64,000 bases of DNA from Tetmemena sp. SeJ-2015 (Eukaryota > Ciliophora > Spirotrichea > Sporadotrichida > Oxytrichidae): the NCBI GenBank assembly GCA_027382625.1, contig JAJKFJ010022070.1, forward strand, positions 186,001-250,000, written 5' to 3'. The notes beneath the pieces were generated by a model. The model worked only from the letters and a program-made list of their open reading frames with translations, did not search any database and was not told the origin of the DNA. Numbering within the stretch: the stretch's first letter is position 1; the number at the start of each line of letters is the position of its first letter. The translations under genes and the position numbers were made by a program. Positions 34,732 through 46,916 of the stretch are shown here, in pieces.

Positions 34732-35855
34732 TCATTTATTATAATGAAATAAGGAATAGGGTTTATCATTTTCCAGTCCATAATTTTGATTAGAGGGACT
34801 ATGCCTTTTTTATCCTGGACTTGGGAAAGCTACCTCAGACAGCAGCTTAGAATATTATTTGGATTTGTATATAAATTTGAGCTTTGCCTGATGCCGATCC
34901 CTCTAAATTTAAAATTCTGTGGGCTTTTTCATCATTTCCTGAAATGAAGATCAATGAATTAAAATGAATTTTAAAGAGTGTAGTGGGTAAATCTTTTTAA
35001 CTAGATTAAGTTAATGGCGTTCAGGACTTAATTATTCAATCTTTTTCTTGAAATTATGGTCCTAATACCAATAGATAAGATTTAAAAAGTTATTTATAAC
35101 CATTTGTGGACTTTGTCTTGATGATCCTTAAGTTCATTTAAGGAAATGCTTTTAGCTTGGGCTTTCTTTAGTTCAATTAGGTTCTTGATTTTTTCTTATT
35201 CTGGAAGGACCTACTCCTCTAAGAATTTGCCTTCCATTTACTTGAACAAACAAAATAGATTTTTAAAAAAATGAAGTCACACAATAATTTGAACAAAGGG
35301 ACTGGAGGCTTCATTGCTTTTAGTCTTTTGAGTCTGCGCTTATGCTCCTCTAAAGGTAGCAGCTTATATTTATTTGCATGGTTTGAAAGTACTAAATGCT
35401 AGTGATTATTGAATGGAACAAGGGCCTGAGAACCCTCGTTTGAATTCATCATCTCATTTGGCGTATGAGATTTTTCTATCAGACTTTTCATTTAAATAAT
35501 TGAACACTCATATATGGACTCTGATTGGGTTTGAGATTGTGGAATCCACTCAGATCATCTAAATTTAGATTGATATTGGGAGTGATTCCTGCAGTTTAGG
35601 ACAATATCTCAATCCATTTATAAATTAATTTGTTGCTAAAATGTATTACTGATTTAATTCTAAACACTCTAAGAGGGTGGAAGCATCAAAAATTGACTTT
35701 CTGTGGATCCAATTTTTTCATATTTTTTCCTCTTCTACTCAGAATATGACCTCTTCGCTAACTCTATTTGATTCTTCAAATTTTAGTGTCTCTATAAGTC
35801 TCTTTGCAGCTTTAGCCTCCTTTCCTTTTTCATCTTCTGAACAAATTACTTGCAT
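34732..35855 (-). CDS. unassigned basic protein
   Basis: Starts MQVICSEDEKGKEAKAAKR and ends with DRHQAKLKFIYKSKQYSKLL and KRHSPSNQNYGLENDKP before TGA 34732-34734. The middle contains NKYKLLPLEEHKRRLKRLKA and, after removal of a 47-nt segment with a 9-bp pointer, PLFKQMEGKFLEEQVLPEQE. It is hydrophilic and Lys/Glu-rich with coiled-coil character. Further interruptions near 35640-35740 and 34960-35030 are likely. No family is recognised. Confidence 0.55.
35242..35297 (-). other. candidate IES, 9-bp pointer TTGAACAAA
   Basis: TTGAACAAA at 35242-35250 and 35289-35297, period 47 nt. Excision joins MKPPVPLFK to QMEGKFLEEQ in frame. This is the longest pointer found here. Confidence 0.85.
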
Positions 35856-35877
35856 TTTTATTTCATTCATTTACAAT

Positions 35878-35899
35878 TATAGTAAAGTAAAGTAAAGTA
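35878..35899. repeat. short GTAAA tandem repeat
   Basis: Four consecutive 5-bp units (GTAAA) just upstream of the 35855 start codon. It is possibly promoter-proximal and has no other visible role. Confidence 0.8.
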
Positions 35900-35981
35900 A
35901 AATTTTAGGAATATACCCTTTAATTTTTAATTTTAAATTTTTCTTAAACAGCAGCCTCCTTTCTTTTCACTATTAACAGAA

Positions 35982-37631
35982 TCATTCATTATCTATGTAC
36001 ATTTATTTAAATTACAAATTATATTTTTGTTAGAGGAGTTTCTCACGCTCCAAAGGGTTCAGATCATCATCTCCAACTAGAAGCTCAATATCTAAATAGC
36101 CTTTCAAATCCTCGCTCATTTAATAATATTACTAGGTATCAGCAGCGCCACCATCATTGGGATTATCCCTCGTAGCATTATTTAACTCCTAGATGGGAGG
36201 AGTCTAATTCTGCTATGCATGAGGAATAGAGTAAGGAACGAGAGCAAAAAAAAGTATAAGGAGGACAAATGTTAATTAGTTTGAGAGCATAATGAGTAGT
36301 CACTAAAGTCTAACTGCCCGAACTCTCCTTCCCTTTTTAGTGCGCCGCAGAATTATCTTACAAATTCTACTATTAAGAATATTCCTAATCATGTTCATTC
36401 TAGGGATAATTGATTTCCATTCTAGGCTGTGGACTATGACTTTAAGTACCATCATTCCTTCTATGAGAAGCTATTGTGGTCAGAAACCTAAATTTAAGAG
36501 CATATATATTATACCTATAAAATCTAAATTAATCTTCCTTATCTGAAGTAGGGGCTACCACGCTTTAAGTGAGGCTTTTGCCATCAAGCATAACTCTAAA
36601 ATTATCCTTGATCTCCGTATAATGTCCAGGACCCACAGCCCAATTTTAGCTTTTTAATACTTTGACTCCCCGCGTATCATTTCTATTCCCCTAGTTATTA
36701 TAAGGCATAATAATTTAAGTTATTTGGTGTAGATGAGCTCACAAGAGTAGGAAGATTATGCTTTCTCAAAATTAAAGAGGGAGCTGCATCCTTGAAATTA
36801 GTTATATCGTGTTTAACTTTCTTCAACTATTCCTCCTAAATGAAGATATTAGAATGCGGAAACTTAAGCTTTTTGTAAGGATAAAATTTGCAACGAAGAA
36901 TCCAATAACACCAATAACCGACAGTAGTTAGAAATTAGATAAGGAAGAATAATACTACCGCCTTCAAGAAGGAGTGAATCATTGGAAATTTAAAATCTGC
37001 TTTGAATTTGAAGCAGATAGCTAAGCAGCCTGGAGTAATATATTTTTGACTTACAAGTGTGAGTTTCTTTTCCAGTTTCTCGTTTATCAGATGACTGTAG
37101 ATTAAAAGCTTTTGCTACTTGCTTAATCTCTTCTTTTTGAACAGCTCCCCTCTATTTCTCAAATCATCTTTCAGCATTTGCAAGTTACCCTCTGCAATAT
37201 CAACGTCTAAAATATTTTGAGATCATAAATAATTTAATGTCTACATTAAGCAGAGATTATTCTAGGGCTTGCGTGAGAAGAGTAGAGACGATCTATAGAA
37301 AGTTTGTAAGCTGACGCAGCAAAGTCAGAATTATATTTGAAGTACCTGCTAAACTTCGGCAGATGGCTTAAGTTGCTAGTACATTTCCTTGAGATAAATT
37401 TAGGTTGTCTTGACCGCCCTTCTCATGTTTTCAGGCTACTTTTGGGTATTATCAGGCCCAACACTCAAAATATAGAATCTTTTAACTCTTTCATGAGGGA
37501 AGTTGACTGGCTGACGTAATAATTTGATTTAATGGGTGCATTTGATTCGTGACTTGACTTGCGTTAGTTTGAGCAGCTATCATTTCATTTACTAAATGAT
37601 CATGCGATCTACTCTCATTAAACTGGCTCAT
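35982..37631 (-). CDS. membrane protein with internal TM segment and Q/N-rich tail
   Basis: Starts MSQFNESRSHDHLVNEMIAA. A middle exon encodes AVKTTQIYLKEMYQQLKP, then (after a GT-AG intron at about 37213-37345) DVDIAEGNLQMLKDDLRNRG, which has SNARE-like heptads. A hydrophobic stretch follows (AVVLFFLIQFLTTVGYWCYW). Further on come GHYTEIKDNFRVMLDGKSL and an Asn/Gln-rich tail ending DDDLNPLEREKLLQQKYN. The final segment alone could instead be a separate ~100-residue secreted protein starting MLSNQLTFVLLILFFALVP at 36290. The family is not assigned. Confidence 0.45.
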
Positions 37632-37861
37632 TTTATTATAATTAAATTAAATCAATTCGTTGATATCTCCACTACGATTATCTTACATCAATTAATTCTG
37701 AATTACTCAGACTTATTTTTATTGGACAGCCAATCTCCGGCGAAATAGTTAATCTCAAATTTAATCAGAGCCAAAGGTAACATTAATAATATTTGCACAT
37801 ATTTTAAACTTACCGTAATGACACATCGTTTATAAATTGAGTGAATATTTTTATGCTAGTA

Positions 37862-39249
37862 ATGTCTAATTCTAATACGAGCAATTTACCTCCTCTAAAC
37901 ATCAACTTTGCAATAATCTTATTTTAAACCTTGGAGGAGGAGCACAAGGAGCAGGGGACTTGGGAATAAAAATAAACGACCAAGTGCAAGTAAGTGTAAG
38001 CTTAGTGGATGTAGCAGGCGTTCTCAAAAATCAAACAGAGTAAGCAATCACTAACGCGGGACGCTAATTGCCAGGAGTTCCTTAAATGAACTTTGGAAGC
38101 GACAGCGAAGATGACTTTCAGAACTAATATGAGGAAAGAAAAAGAGACTAGAGACCTCTAGTTTAAGGGAATGAAGACGCTAAAAACGTAGAGATGAAAG
38201 ATAAATCTCAACCTTCAGAGATAAACATGACAGAAATCAATTAGAATAAGCCAGCTGGAGGCAATAATTAAAACTTAGGAGCTAATGATGGTCAAGCCCC
38301 AGAGCCTACTCTAAGAAAAAGGAGAGTCAGACCATAAGCTATGCAAGAAGATAAGGCAGATGGAGAAGATGAGAAAATAGCTGCCAAAGGAGCTGCTGAA
38401 GAAAACGAAGAACCAATGTTCACCCCCTATTCAAACAGAGATTAGGGACCTACCAACAGGAAAAATAAAACTCCGTAGAACCAATAACATCAACAGTTTG
38501 GCGATAACGGAGATGATTACGATTTGTATGAAGATGAAATTTATGCCCAGATGACAATGAACTAGGCTAAATTCTATCAAATCGCTTACTACTAGTCATA
38601 TTTTAATGTGACAACTCTTGAAGTGCTTTAAAGGCTAAGGAAATCTTTATGGCCTTTTTGCACAAAGAGCTAACTCTTCGAAGATGAGGATAGGGTAGAT
38701 TTGTACGGACCACTTTGGATAATGGCAACACTTATCGTAGAAATAGCTATTGTTGGCTTTATCGATTATTAAATTGATGTTGCTACTTTAGCCATTGAAC
38801 TTAAAGGAGGCTAAATAGCTGCCAGTTAATTCACCGTTTACAGCTTGCAAAAAGTAGCGAGAGCTGGCTTCGTATGCATAGCTTATTTTCTTCTGAATCC
38901 TTTGATGTTACTATTGCTCATTAAGTATGTTCTTTGGATCCCAGACGTGCAATATATTTGGCTCTTCTCGATATACGGATACTCATTCACTGTTTTCATA
39001 ATAACTACAGCCCTAAATGTAGTTCCTATTGACTGGCTAAAGTGGGTGTTCCTCGGAGTTTCAGGTCTAGTAAGCTTATTCTTCATTTTCTCGGAGATGT
39101 ATGCTCTCATAAAGTACAAATTAGAGCAGGGATTTTGCAAGTTCTTATTCATTTGCCTTGTAAGAAAAATAATAATTTACTTATGCCTATTCTTAATGGC
39201 ATCTCACTTTATATTCATCATAGCACTTAGGAAATACTTCTTAACATGA
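37862..39249 (+). CDS. Yip1-domain membrane protein, YIPF1/2-like
   Basis: Starts MSNSNTSNLPPLNIN. After a 23-nt candidate IES (AAC pointers at 37904 and 37927) continues LGGGAQGAGDLGIKINDQ. The N-terminal ~230 residues are acidic and disordered. The membrane domain begins at RKSLWPFCTKSQLFEDED, then DLYGPLWIMATLIVEIAIVG, the signature of Yip1-domain proteins. At least four further hydrophobic helices follow, ending with LRKYFLT at TGA 39247-39249. Yip1 proteins act in ER-Golgi vesicle trafficking with Rab GTPases. The long acidic N-terminal extension is unusual compared with animal YIPF1. Confidence 0.85.
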
Positions 39250-39500
39250 GAATAATTCTTGTATTATAATAAGTTTGTCTATGTAATTATTATCTTAAAC
39301 TATTCGAAAGTATAATTCTTTCCTCAAAATTTAATAAGCTTATAGTTCATTCGTTGTTTTTAATACTATTACAGGGTGGTTGTTGAATTTAGCAATTTTT
39401 ATTTCTACCCTATATTTCGACAGTTTATTTTTTGTTACCAGGAGGCTAGATGAAATTGATTGTTGGTTTCTTTATCAAATTAATAAAGTTATATAGCAAA

Positions 39501-40726
39501 ATGTCCCAATCAACATCAAGCACAGTGGCTGACTCTTCAGTTCAGCCCCAGCAACCATTGCCATCCACACCCAATGATCAAAATATAGTGAAGGATGCTC
39601 CAAAGCTCAGATCAATCGTTCCTGATGAACTTGCAAAGCATAATTAGGAAGGAGACTGTTGGGTCTTGGTTAATGGCAAAGTCTATGATCTATCTCAATT
39701 CTACCGCAAGCATCCAGGAGGACCAGATACAATCATGGAGTTCGCGGGGAAAGATGGTACTGAAAAGTTTGAGGAGGCTGGTCATACTAAGGGAAACAGA
39801 ATAGAGATGGAGCAATATTTGATCGGAGAGTTCAAGGCCCCAAAAATATTCACTAAGATAGAGGAAATAGCTGAGCACAATCAACCTAACGATCTTTGGC
39901 TGCTGATCAATAACAAAGTCTATGAATTAAAAGATTTATCTAATGATAAATCCAGATAATTATTATATGACGTATCGAGCTTTAAGCATCCAGGTAAGAG
40001 AAGAAAATTCTCTAGAATCCCCTTTTATAATCTTATTCACTCTCTAAAAAAAAAGTTAGTTAGGAATTAAGAACCCCTAACGGGCATATAATACTTAATA
40101 GATTTAAAGTAATTCACAGGCGTAACTCCTTGATCAGATGTGCCACGTCACCGCGAAAGCCCACCGTCATATTCACTCTCTAAATATCTGCTAAAACGCA
40201 GCTCAGGATTCATTTAAGTAGCCAAAGCTAATACATTTCAGTATAGCTATCAATGGCAGCAAGACTCTTTAGATTTATAAGTGGATTTTAGATCTTTCTA
40301 TTTTTACTATTGCAGATGATGTATACCATTTATTGTAGGCGGTAAAGAGATATTAGTTTAAAATGCCGGTATGGATGCTACTACCTAGTTCGAGGATATT
40401 AATCACACTTAGAAAGCCTTTACTTTGATGGAAGATTTGTACATTGGAGATTTTAAAAGCCCAGGTGGGGATGGAGAATCTTGGGAAGACTATATGAAGA
40501 GGAAATATTCTTGTTTACTTGTTTTAATAGCCTCTATTTCGTGTTATTATAAATTTATAAATAGAAGGAGGAGGACAATCAGCTTAGTTTGATTTAAAAG
40601 TTGGTTTTAGTAGGACTTTTTGTGATTGTATTCACCTACCTATATAACTACCTCACAGGAAATACCTCAGACGCTTAACCTCCAGTAGATCATTTTTATA
40701 AAGTTAGTTTATATAAATAGGCTTGA
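39501..40726 (+). CDS. tandem cytochrome b5 protein with C-terminal anchor
   Basis: Starts MSQSTSSTVADSSVQPQQ (an upstream in-frame ATG at 39450 would add 17 residues). First heme domain: GDCWVLVNGKVYDLSQFYRK, HPGG, then the second His ligand in EEAGHTKG. Second domain: NDLWLLINNKVYELKDL..SFKHPG, a long GT-AG intron (about 39993-40337), then GKEILVQNAGMDATTQFE with INHTQ as second ligand. The C-terminus VLVGLFVIVFTYLYNYL is a single TM segment followed by a short polar tail, typical of tail-anchored b5. A further interruption lies near 40507-40565. Two b5 domains on one tail anchor is unusual; animal b5 has one. Confidence 0.85.
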
Positions 40727-41104
40727 TTAGATGTTTGAGGACACATAACCATTTGCTATTAGAGAGCACGAACTTAGAATAATTGAATAAATATCCTCTG
40801 ATGATGATGTATTTAGGTTAAGCATATTTCAACAAAACTTTATCTTAATTAAGGCTTTAAATTCACAATGATTCTAAGTTTTTAATAGATGCGTCAACTC
40901 ACGTCATTCAAATCAGGAAATCTATTATAATTCTCATTCTGTGAACAATCTGCAATGCTTCTCTAAAATAAGAGTTTATTTTAATCTATCTTAATCAAAT
41001 AAAATTATAGATATATTAAGTCGACTCTTCTTAGTCTAGTTTGCTTGGAATCACAACCTGAAAGCTGTCCCTATAAGCTGAAAAATAAAAAACCTTACAA
41101 AATC

Positions 41105-42036
41105 ATGAACGATTTTAAAAATAAATTGCCAACTCATTTGAGTAAACTGCAATTTGAATCTTTCTTAGAAGGGAGACTAAGGGGATCCAATCTCTATTCT
41201 CAAATGAAAGATGCAAATTAAGTTATTCAGGAGGGGCATCTTTAGACAAAAAACTTACTAGATACCTAGAGAACTGCTTCTTAGCTGATCTAATACACTT
41301 ACAACTTAGAGTAATCGCTTTTGGTAGGCTCAACTTTTGGATTCAATATTCTAAAAAATATTGTATAAAATTCTTTTTCACTCTCTTCGCTAATCTTGCA
41401 TACGATGTTGGAAGTACAGGTGTTGAGACTGGAGGGACTATGCTAGCTATAATTTCAGCTCCATGCCTTTACTACTCAGCCTTCATTTTGATAAGATATG
41501 ATAAATATACCCTCTATCCGACCTTCAACCTCGTAATGGTCCTCTATTATACAATTTACCTAGCCATCCTTCTGTTCTCGACCTTGTATGTGTATATCCC
41601 CTGGATGGATTGTACCTCCCACATATCTTGGAATAGTTATTTGGACGATGTGTAGACTTTTCTCTGTGGAAATGCGACATTAAAGACTCAAAGTTTCTAC
41701 ATCGTTGTGCTCTTTTTCTGCTTTTTCTAAATCTTTTGCCAGTTTTATTTTTGGCTGGCTAGATTAAGCTAAGGAGATTACTCGAATCCTTAAAACTAGT
41801 ATCGTTTCACATCCCACTAAGATATTTAGAAGATAGGTGAAAGCCGCATAATAGTGCTGGATTTAAATAACTTTAAGCCAGTTGCTTTTCCATAAAATAT
41901 ACCAACTTCTGCAAATAAAGATATTCAACTACGATCTATGAAATAAGGAGCAGTGCGCTTAAATAACATCTTAGAAAAGATAAATATAAAAAGGCGTGAA
42001 ACCCATAGATTAGAACTTAAAATCATATATATCTGA
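41105..42036 (+). CDS. multi-pass membrane protein, unassigned
   Basis: Starts MNDFKNKLPTHLSKLQFESF. After a frame break near 41350, FFFTLFANLAYDVGSTGVET is followed by several hydrophobic helices (LYYSAFILIRYDKYTLY; VMVLYYTIYLAILLFSTLYV; YIVVLFFCFFQIFCQFYFW). The hydrophilic basic tail ends INIKRRETHRLELKIIYI at TGA 42034-42036. Probably about four TM segments. No family is recognised. Confidence 0.6.
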
Positions 42037-42062
42037 ATATAATAACTTAATTATTCTCAAGC

Positions 42063-43241
42063 ATTGATTCCAGCGATAAATTCATTACAGGTCGGTACTT
42101 AGAGTTTCATGATGACAAAATCAAGACTGACTAGGAAATTCAGAGAGCAGAAGCAGCTTTCAAGTACTGGCAGACTCATTAATTTGATCCCGTGAACTGC
42201 GAATACTACGACCCTAATCTTGAGAAAGACTATGGAAAGTAATAAAATAATTAAATACTAACTTCCCATCTTAGAAAGAGAGAGATTAATCAGATGGAGC
42301 ACGGCAAAGATTAAGTCAAGAAACTGCCAATCTCAGTGCAAAATGAGGGGCTTATGTATAACCCAATCAATATGCACATAGAGGATCCAGACAGACTATA
42401 TGAGAGGGACTTAAGAGAGAAGAACAAGCGTTAGCGTTTTGAGGTCCGCTATGATGTGGAGAAGATGAATCGTAAAGAAGGATTCTCCGAGTAAGAGAGA
42501 GCAGCTATGATGAGCTTAAATAAGATATCACAGTCGAGGTTTAAAATTGAGAACGATAGAGGATTTGATATTTTGAGTAATGATCCACTTCAGGGGCCTC
42601 AAGCTTCAAAAACTGTATATGCTCCAAGGGTTTCTCAACCTAGAGGAGTATGGACAAGAGCCATGCAAACTACTAATTCTGAATTCCTGAACGAGTAAGA
42701 GCGACAGAGAATAGAGCAAGAATAGTAAGAGAAGGCTAAAAAGTCTTAAACTCAAAACGATTTCTACTAGAGCTAAACTGAAGCCCTAAGAAAAATGCAG
42801 ACCTATGATCCTCTTGCTCAAACTAATTTTGAAAGAAGAAGTTAGAGAGTGTTTAGAGGTTCGTAGACAGGTTTTAACAATGATGGTGCTACACAAGTTA
42901 AACTTAGAGAGACTTAATTTTCTCAAGCTCCTGGTGGACCTGAGAGACAATAAGTCTCAATGAGAAAGACTATAGATAACCCCAGAGGTGGCTCAGTGGC
43001 TAGAATGAATAGTATCTCTCAAGCAACACCATAAGCAATTCGCTAATTTACTCTGTGGATTTATGAGGCTAATGCGTTTTATTTAATGTCTTCTCACTCT
43101 TAATTTGAAAGGCACTCAAATCAAGTGTCAACTAAGAATTCTAACCTTCCACCCAGCCAGCACTCAATATCAAGTTCTCAAAGATAAATAAGAACAGGAG
43201 GTTTCCAAAAGATAGGAATGGCTGCAATGACAAAGTAGTGA
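42063..43241 (+). CDS. unassigned, possibly cytoskeletal protein
   Basis: The first visible exon (42063-42240) encodes FITGRYLEFHDDKIKTDQEI and FDPVNCEYYDPNLEKDYGK. A GT-AG intron (about 42239-42275) follows, then EINQMEHGKDQVKKLPISVQ, LMYNPINMHIEDPDRLYERD and RGFDILSNDPLQGP. A Gln/Ser/Arg-rich tail ends AAMTKQ at TGA 43239-43241. Repeated short 'YNPI' and 'FDIL' motifs are reminiscent of axonemal microtubule-inner proteins, but I cannot assign a family. No start codon is visible in frame upstream. Confidence 0.6.
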
Positions 43242-43422
43242 GAGATTTGAAACTGAAAGACTGATATTATGGACATGCTAAATGGAGTCAATGGAGTTTC
43301 ACTATCTAATTTAAGAATAATTTTCTCTAGAATTGTATATGACTACATTGAAAACTGTAATGATGTTGTAATCTCTGAGTCCAGTAGTTGTCATTTTCTT
43401 AATTTTTTATTTCTATAGGGTG

Positions 43423-44035
43423 TCAATGCAATATAGTATTTACCTTTTCCTCTTCAGGAGGTGGGCGTTTTTCAGGATGATCGTAGTGATGCTCAGTTAG
43501 AGGAATATTACTCAGGATATTGTGATCGGCATGAGTATCTTTGCCTGGTCTGAAATACCAAGGCTTTTTTATTTAAGAAGAACAATATCTTATTTAAATG
43601 AATGATTGCTTTTCTTTAGGATAGTCAGGGTTTCCCTCAAGTCCTTTGAGTTTATTCTCAAATGTTATCACATCGAATGTTTGCTCATACCTTAACGCTC
43701 GATCCTATAAGCAGAAAATTAAATAGGAATTGAAAATTCGAAGATAAAAATCTTTGCACTTACCTTATTTTTCGCAATAACGTCAACAAAATTTTGCTTT
43801 TCTATTTTCTGAACGTGATTCTCGACATGTGGATCATTGAATTACTAAGTGATGGGATTGTAGAGTGTTTCCCTCTAGTTTTGATATCTTTGTGAGTTCT
43901 TTTCACATAGGGCTCAGCGAATCCCTTATCAAGAGTGCGCTATGCCTCATAAGCTGTCAATTCATTTCTCCAAGCGTCATTGGGGTCATGAGCTAGAAAA
44001 TTTCCGTTTCCTTAGTGAACGGTTGCAGTTGCCAT
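43423..44035 (-). CDS. unassigned, possibly axonemal protein
   Basis: Starts MATATVHQGNGNFLAHDPND. After a one-base frame shift near 43885 continues YNPITQQFNDPHVENHVQKI. A GT-AG intron (about 43712-43765) follows, then DRALRYEQTFDVITFENKLK, GLEGNPDYPKEKPWYFRPGK and ILSNIPLTEHHYDHPEKRPP. A 45-nt segment between CTTTT repeats (43564-43613) is probably removed. It is Pro/His/Tyr-rich with short repeated motifs, as in microtubule-inner proteins; the family is not recognised. It converges with the 42063-43241 gene. Confidence 0.65.
43564..43613 (-). other. candidate IES, pointer CTTTT
   Basis: CTTTT at 43564-43568 and 43609-43613, period 45 nt. Excision joins YPKEK to PWYFRPGKD. The 45 nt are a multiple of three, so frame does not prove it. 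Confidence 0.55.
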
Positions 44036-44399
44036 TTTATTTGTTCAAAGGAGTTAGAACTCTTTATATTTATTCTTAATTCTAATTCCACGAGATTAAA
44101 TTGGGAAACACTGTGAGATAGTATCAAGAGTAATATATTTAGAGAAGATATTTTCTTATTAAAATCTTCTCTGTTTTTTATTAAGTTAAGAACTATTCTG
44201 TTAATGAAATTTAGATGGATAGATTTTACTATTTTCAGTTTCAGTTGGACTCCAAGTCGAAATTGCGAGAAAGCAAACTTAATATACTTGGAATCACATT
44301 TATATAATTTAATATGTGAGACTTTTCAGTTCCCGTATCAGTGTCAATTCTTTGGGAAGCTAAACTCTCAAGTCTATCTCCAATAATTATCTTCTCTTG

Positions 44400-45985
44400 A
44401 TTTTTCGGCATTACTTACTTTGCTGCTCCTGTTAGTTTGATTCCATTCTCATTCTTTATATTTTAATTTGTCTGATTGCCTTATAAAGGATCCACAAACA
44501 TTAACTGGCACTGATAAAACAGAGCATTTTGAGAATTCCTTGCTGAAGATTATCTGTCAGAGGTCCCTTCATGCGGATTAATATGCTCATCCTCTATTCC
44601 TCGCAGGTAAAATTAGAGAGATTTCTAACTTCTATCTCCAATATCACCATTGCCAAGAGAAAACTCTTCATTTTCGAACTTAGATATTTTTCTTAATGGC
44701 TGATAAAAAAAATTCAATAAATTAGATTCTCAGGCCGAGCTAGTCTAAGGGAAATTAAATTTGACTCACCAAGGCTGCCTTGATAATTCTTAGCTTTACT
44801 TCTACTTATATCTTTATTATTTGGGCTTGAAGATGAAAATGGGGAAATCTTAGAGTCGTCGTCTCTGTTTGTGGTAGGGGTTGGTGTAGTTGAATCAGAA
44901 AATTGCTTTGTATTATTTTAGGTATCTAGGTCCGAAGAGCTGCGGCCACCTGACTCATGCTGGTTTTTCTTAATCTGAGCTGCTTCATTACTTATGATCT
45001 ACTGAAACTCAAAACTAAGACACGAATTAAACACTCCAGAGCTTGCTGAGCTCTAGAAGATAGAAGAAAATCTAATTAGTCGATTTACTCTTCCAAATAG
45101 TTAACTCTCTCTTCTACAAGTTAAAGTTGCTCTTCACATAGAGTCCTTTCATCTTCTAATCTTTGCACCTTCACCTTAACTATCGCTTAGTTGATACAGT
45201 CTGCAGTTTTCTAAAAGTCACTATGATTTTAGGATTTCTACTTATTATGTGACAAAATATTTAAATTAAAATGTCTTTCAAGTTATTTTGTGTAGTTTCT
45301 ATGATTTAGAAATCCCTCTTTGGTAAGAAACTAATGTCCTTTTCAAAAATAACCCCATCTTTGAATTAATTTATCATAAAGGTATGTGGATTAGCTAGTT
45401 AAATCTCTGAAATTCCATCTTAAAAATAAATCGGTTATCGATAGCTCAATGGAAAATTATGAAACCATTACAAATTAGTTTATAAAATTTCTTTTGTGAC
45501 ATTTAAGATTACTTCTAGCTGTAGTATAGAGTAAAGCAGTTATAAACTGCATTTTCTAAGATGAAATTATTGTCTTAGTCCTATTCCTAGTCTAAACTTG
45601 AGCTTATCTAAGTTTTATATTGCTTTTTGGATAATTTGAGATTCTAATCAGATTAAAAATATTGAAGATGAGTTTTATGAATTTACAGTAAGGGATCTAG
45701 TAGTAAAAAATGTAATTCTTTTGTCATCTATTCTCATCATTTTATGCAGCATTGAATCTTCACGTGAAAGCTGTAACTCTTGCTTACCGTTTGAAGTTAC
45801 AAATGTTTAGAAATTATTCTAAAGAAGGTCTTGTCTCTCTTATAATAAATTATAATCTATTATTTTAATCTTATAGTTCATCCTGTTCTGTTGAGAGAAA
45901 TATATTTTCTACGTCTGAATTATACTTTTTCTTTCCCTTTGACTTTTACTTCTCTTTAGGATCTTACTTTTTCCAAAAATGAATT
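44400..45985 (-). CDS. unassigned coiled-coil protein
   Basis: Segments in different frames: basic N-terminus (DPKEKQKSKGKKKYNSDVEN), GKQELQLSREDSMLHKMM, FQDGISEIQLANPHTFMINQ, FKDGVIFEKDISFLPK, then a coiled coil (LCEEQLQLVEERVNYLEEQI) and a Ser-rich tail (TTPTPTTNRDDDSKISPF). At least four interruptions are needed. No domain is recognised. The 44050-44400 stretch downstream shows no convincing coding. Confidence 0.45.
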
Positions 45986-46665
45986 TTTAATTTAAAAAAA
46001 GGATATTAGGGGGGAAAAAAATTTTTTTTTCTAAAAAAATTTAAAAAATTTTTTAAAAACTAAAATTTTTTAAATTTAAATTTAAATTTTGGGGTTTTTT
46101 TAAAAAAAATTTTATAATTTTTACATTAAAACCTTGTGAATAAGGAAAAAAAAATTAAAAAATTGTTTAAACTTTAAATTTTTTAGGAATTTTTTTGGAA
46201 AAAAAAATTTTAAAGAGATTATAATTTTTTAATTTTAAACCTCAACAAATTTTTTTTGTGCTAGAATTTTAAAAAATTTTAGCATATTTTTTTCGAATAT
46301 TTTTGAATGGATAAATTTAAAATTGGCATCTTTTTAGGATAAAAAGTATCATAAAGATGATTAAGGATTTAATTAAAAAAAATTTTTAAATTTTTTATTT
46401 AAGACTTCCCCCTTGAAAAAAATTTGGGTTTTGAAAAGAAATTTTTTCCCCAAGAAAGGGGTTTTTAATTCTTAAAATTAATTTTGAATTTTAAATTATT
46501 CTCAAAATTAAGGGCCCCAAACCTTTCAAAACCCAATTTTAAAAATGAAAAAGGGTTAAAATTTTTGGCCCAAAAGCTTCTCTATTCCTTTATTCTTATG
46601 AGTTTTTTCCTTTGCTTAAAATTTTTTATTTAAAAATTTTTTTATTTTCTTGATTAATCCCTTCA
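45985..46665. other. extremely AT-rich homopolymer tract
   Basis: About 680 bp made almost wholly of A and T runs of 4-10 bases, punctuated by GGGG, CCCC and GGGGG runs (for example TTTTGGGGTTTTTTT near 46085). No coding. It looks unlike the AT-rich spacers elsewhere and could be a germline-limited simple region or a poor consensus. Confidence 0.7.
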
Positions 46666-46916
46666 GAATTAAATATGTTGCAATGATTTATATGTCTTGA
46701 ATTTCAATCAATAATTTTTCATTACTTTCATAGCCTTAAATTTAAAAAATAAATACCCTTGGCTATTGTAAGGTAACTCTACTATTTGATTTCCAAATAG
46801 GATTTTCTTGGTATCAAAATTATAAAAATATATCACAAAAACCTGTCTCATTTTTCTATAATTGAGCGAGTTCATATATCCTCTTTTCGATTTCAGATTT
46901 TCTCTAGTAGTTTCTG

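Noticed and set aside
40337..40350. GGTAA repeats (39991 and 40341) as an IES pointer in cytochrome b5
   Set aside because: Excision there would give HPGKEI and lose the second glycine of the heme motif. The GT-AG intron reading gives the canonical HPGG.
46080..46110. TTTTGGGGTTTTTTT as an internal telomere
   Set aside because: Only one G4 run is in a T-rich context and no tandem C4A4/G4T4 array exists. The surrounding homopolymers make chance or poor consensus likelier.
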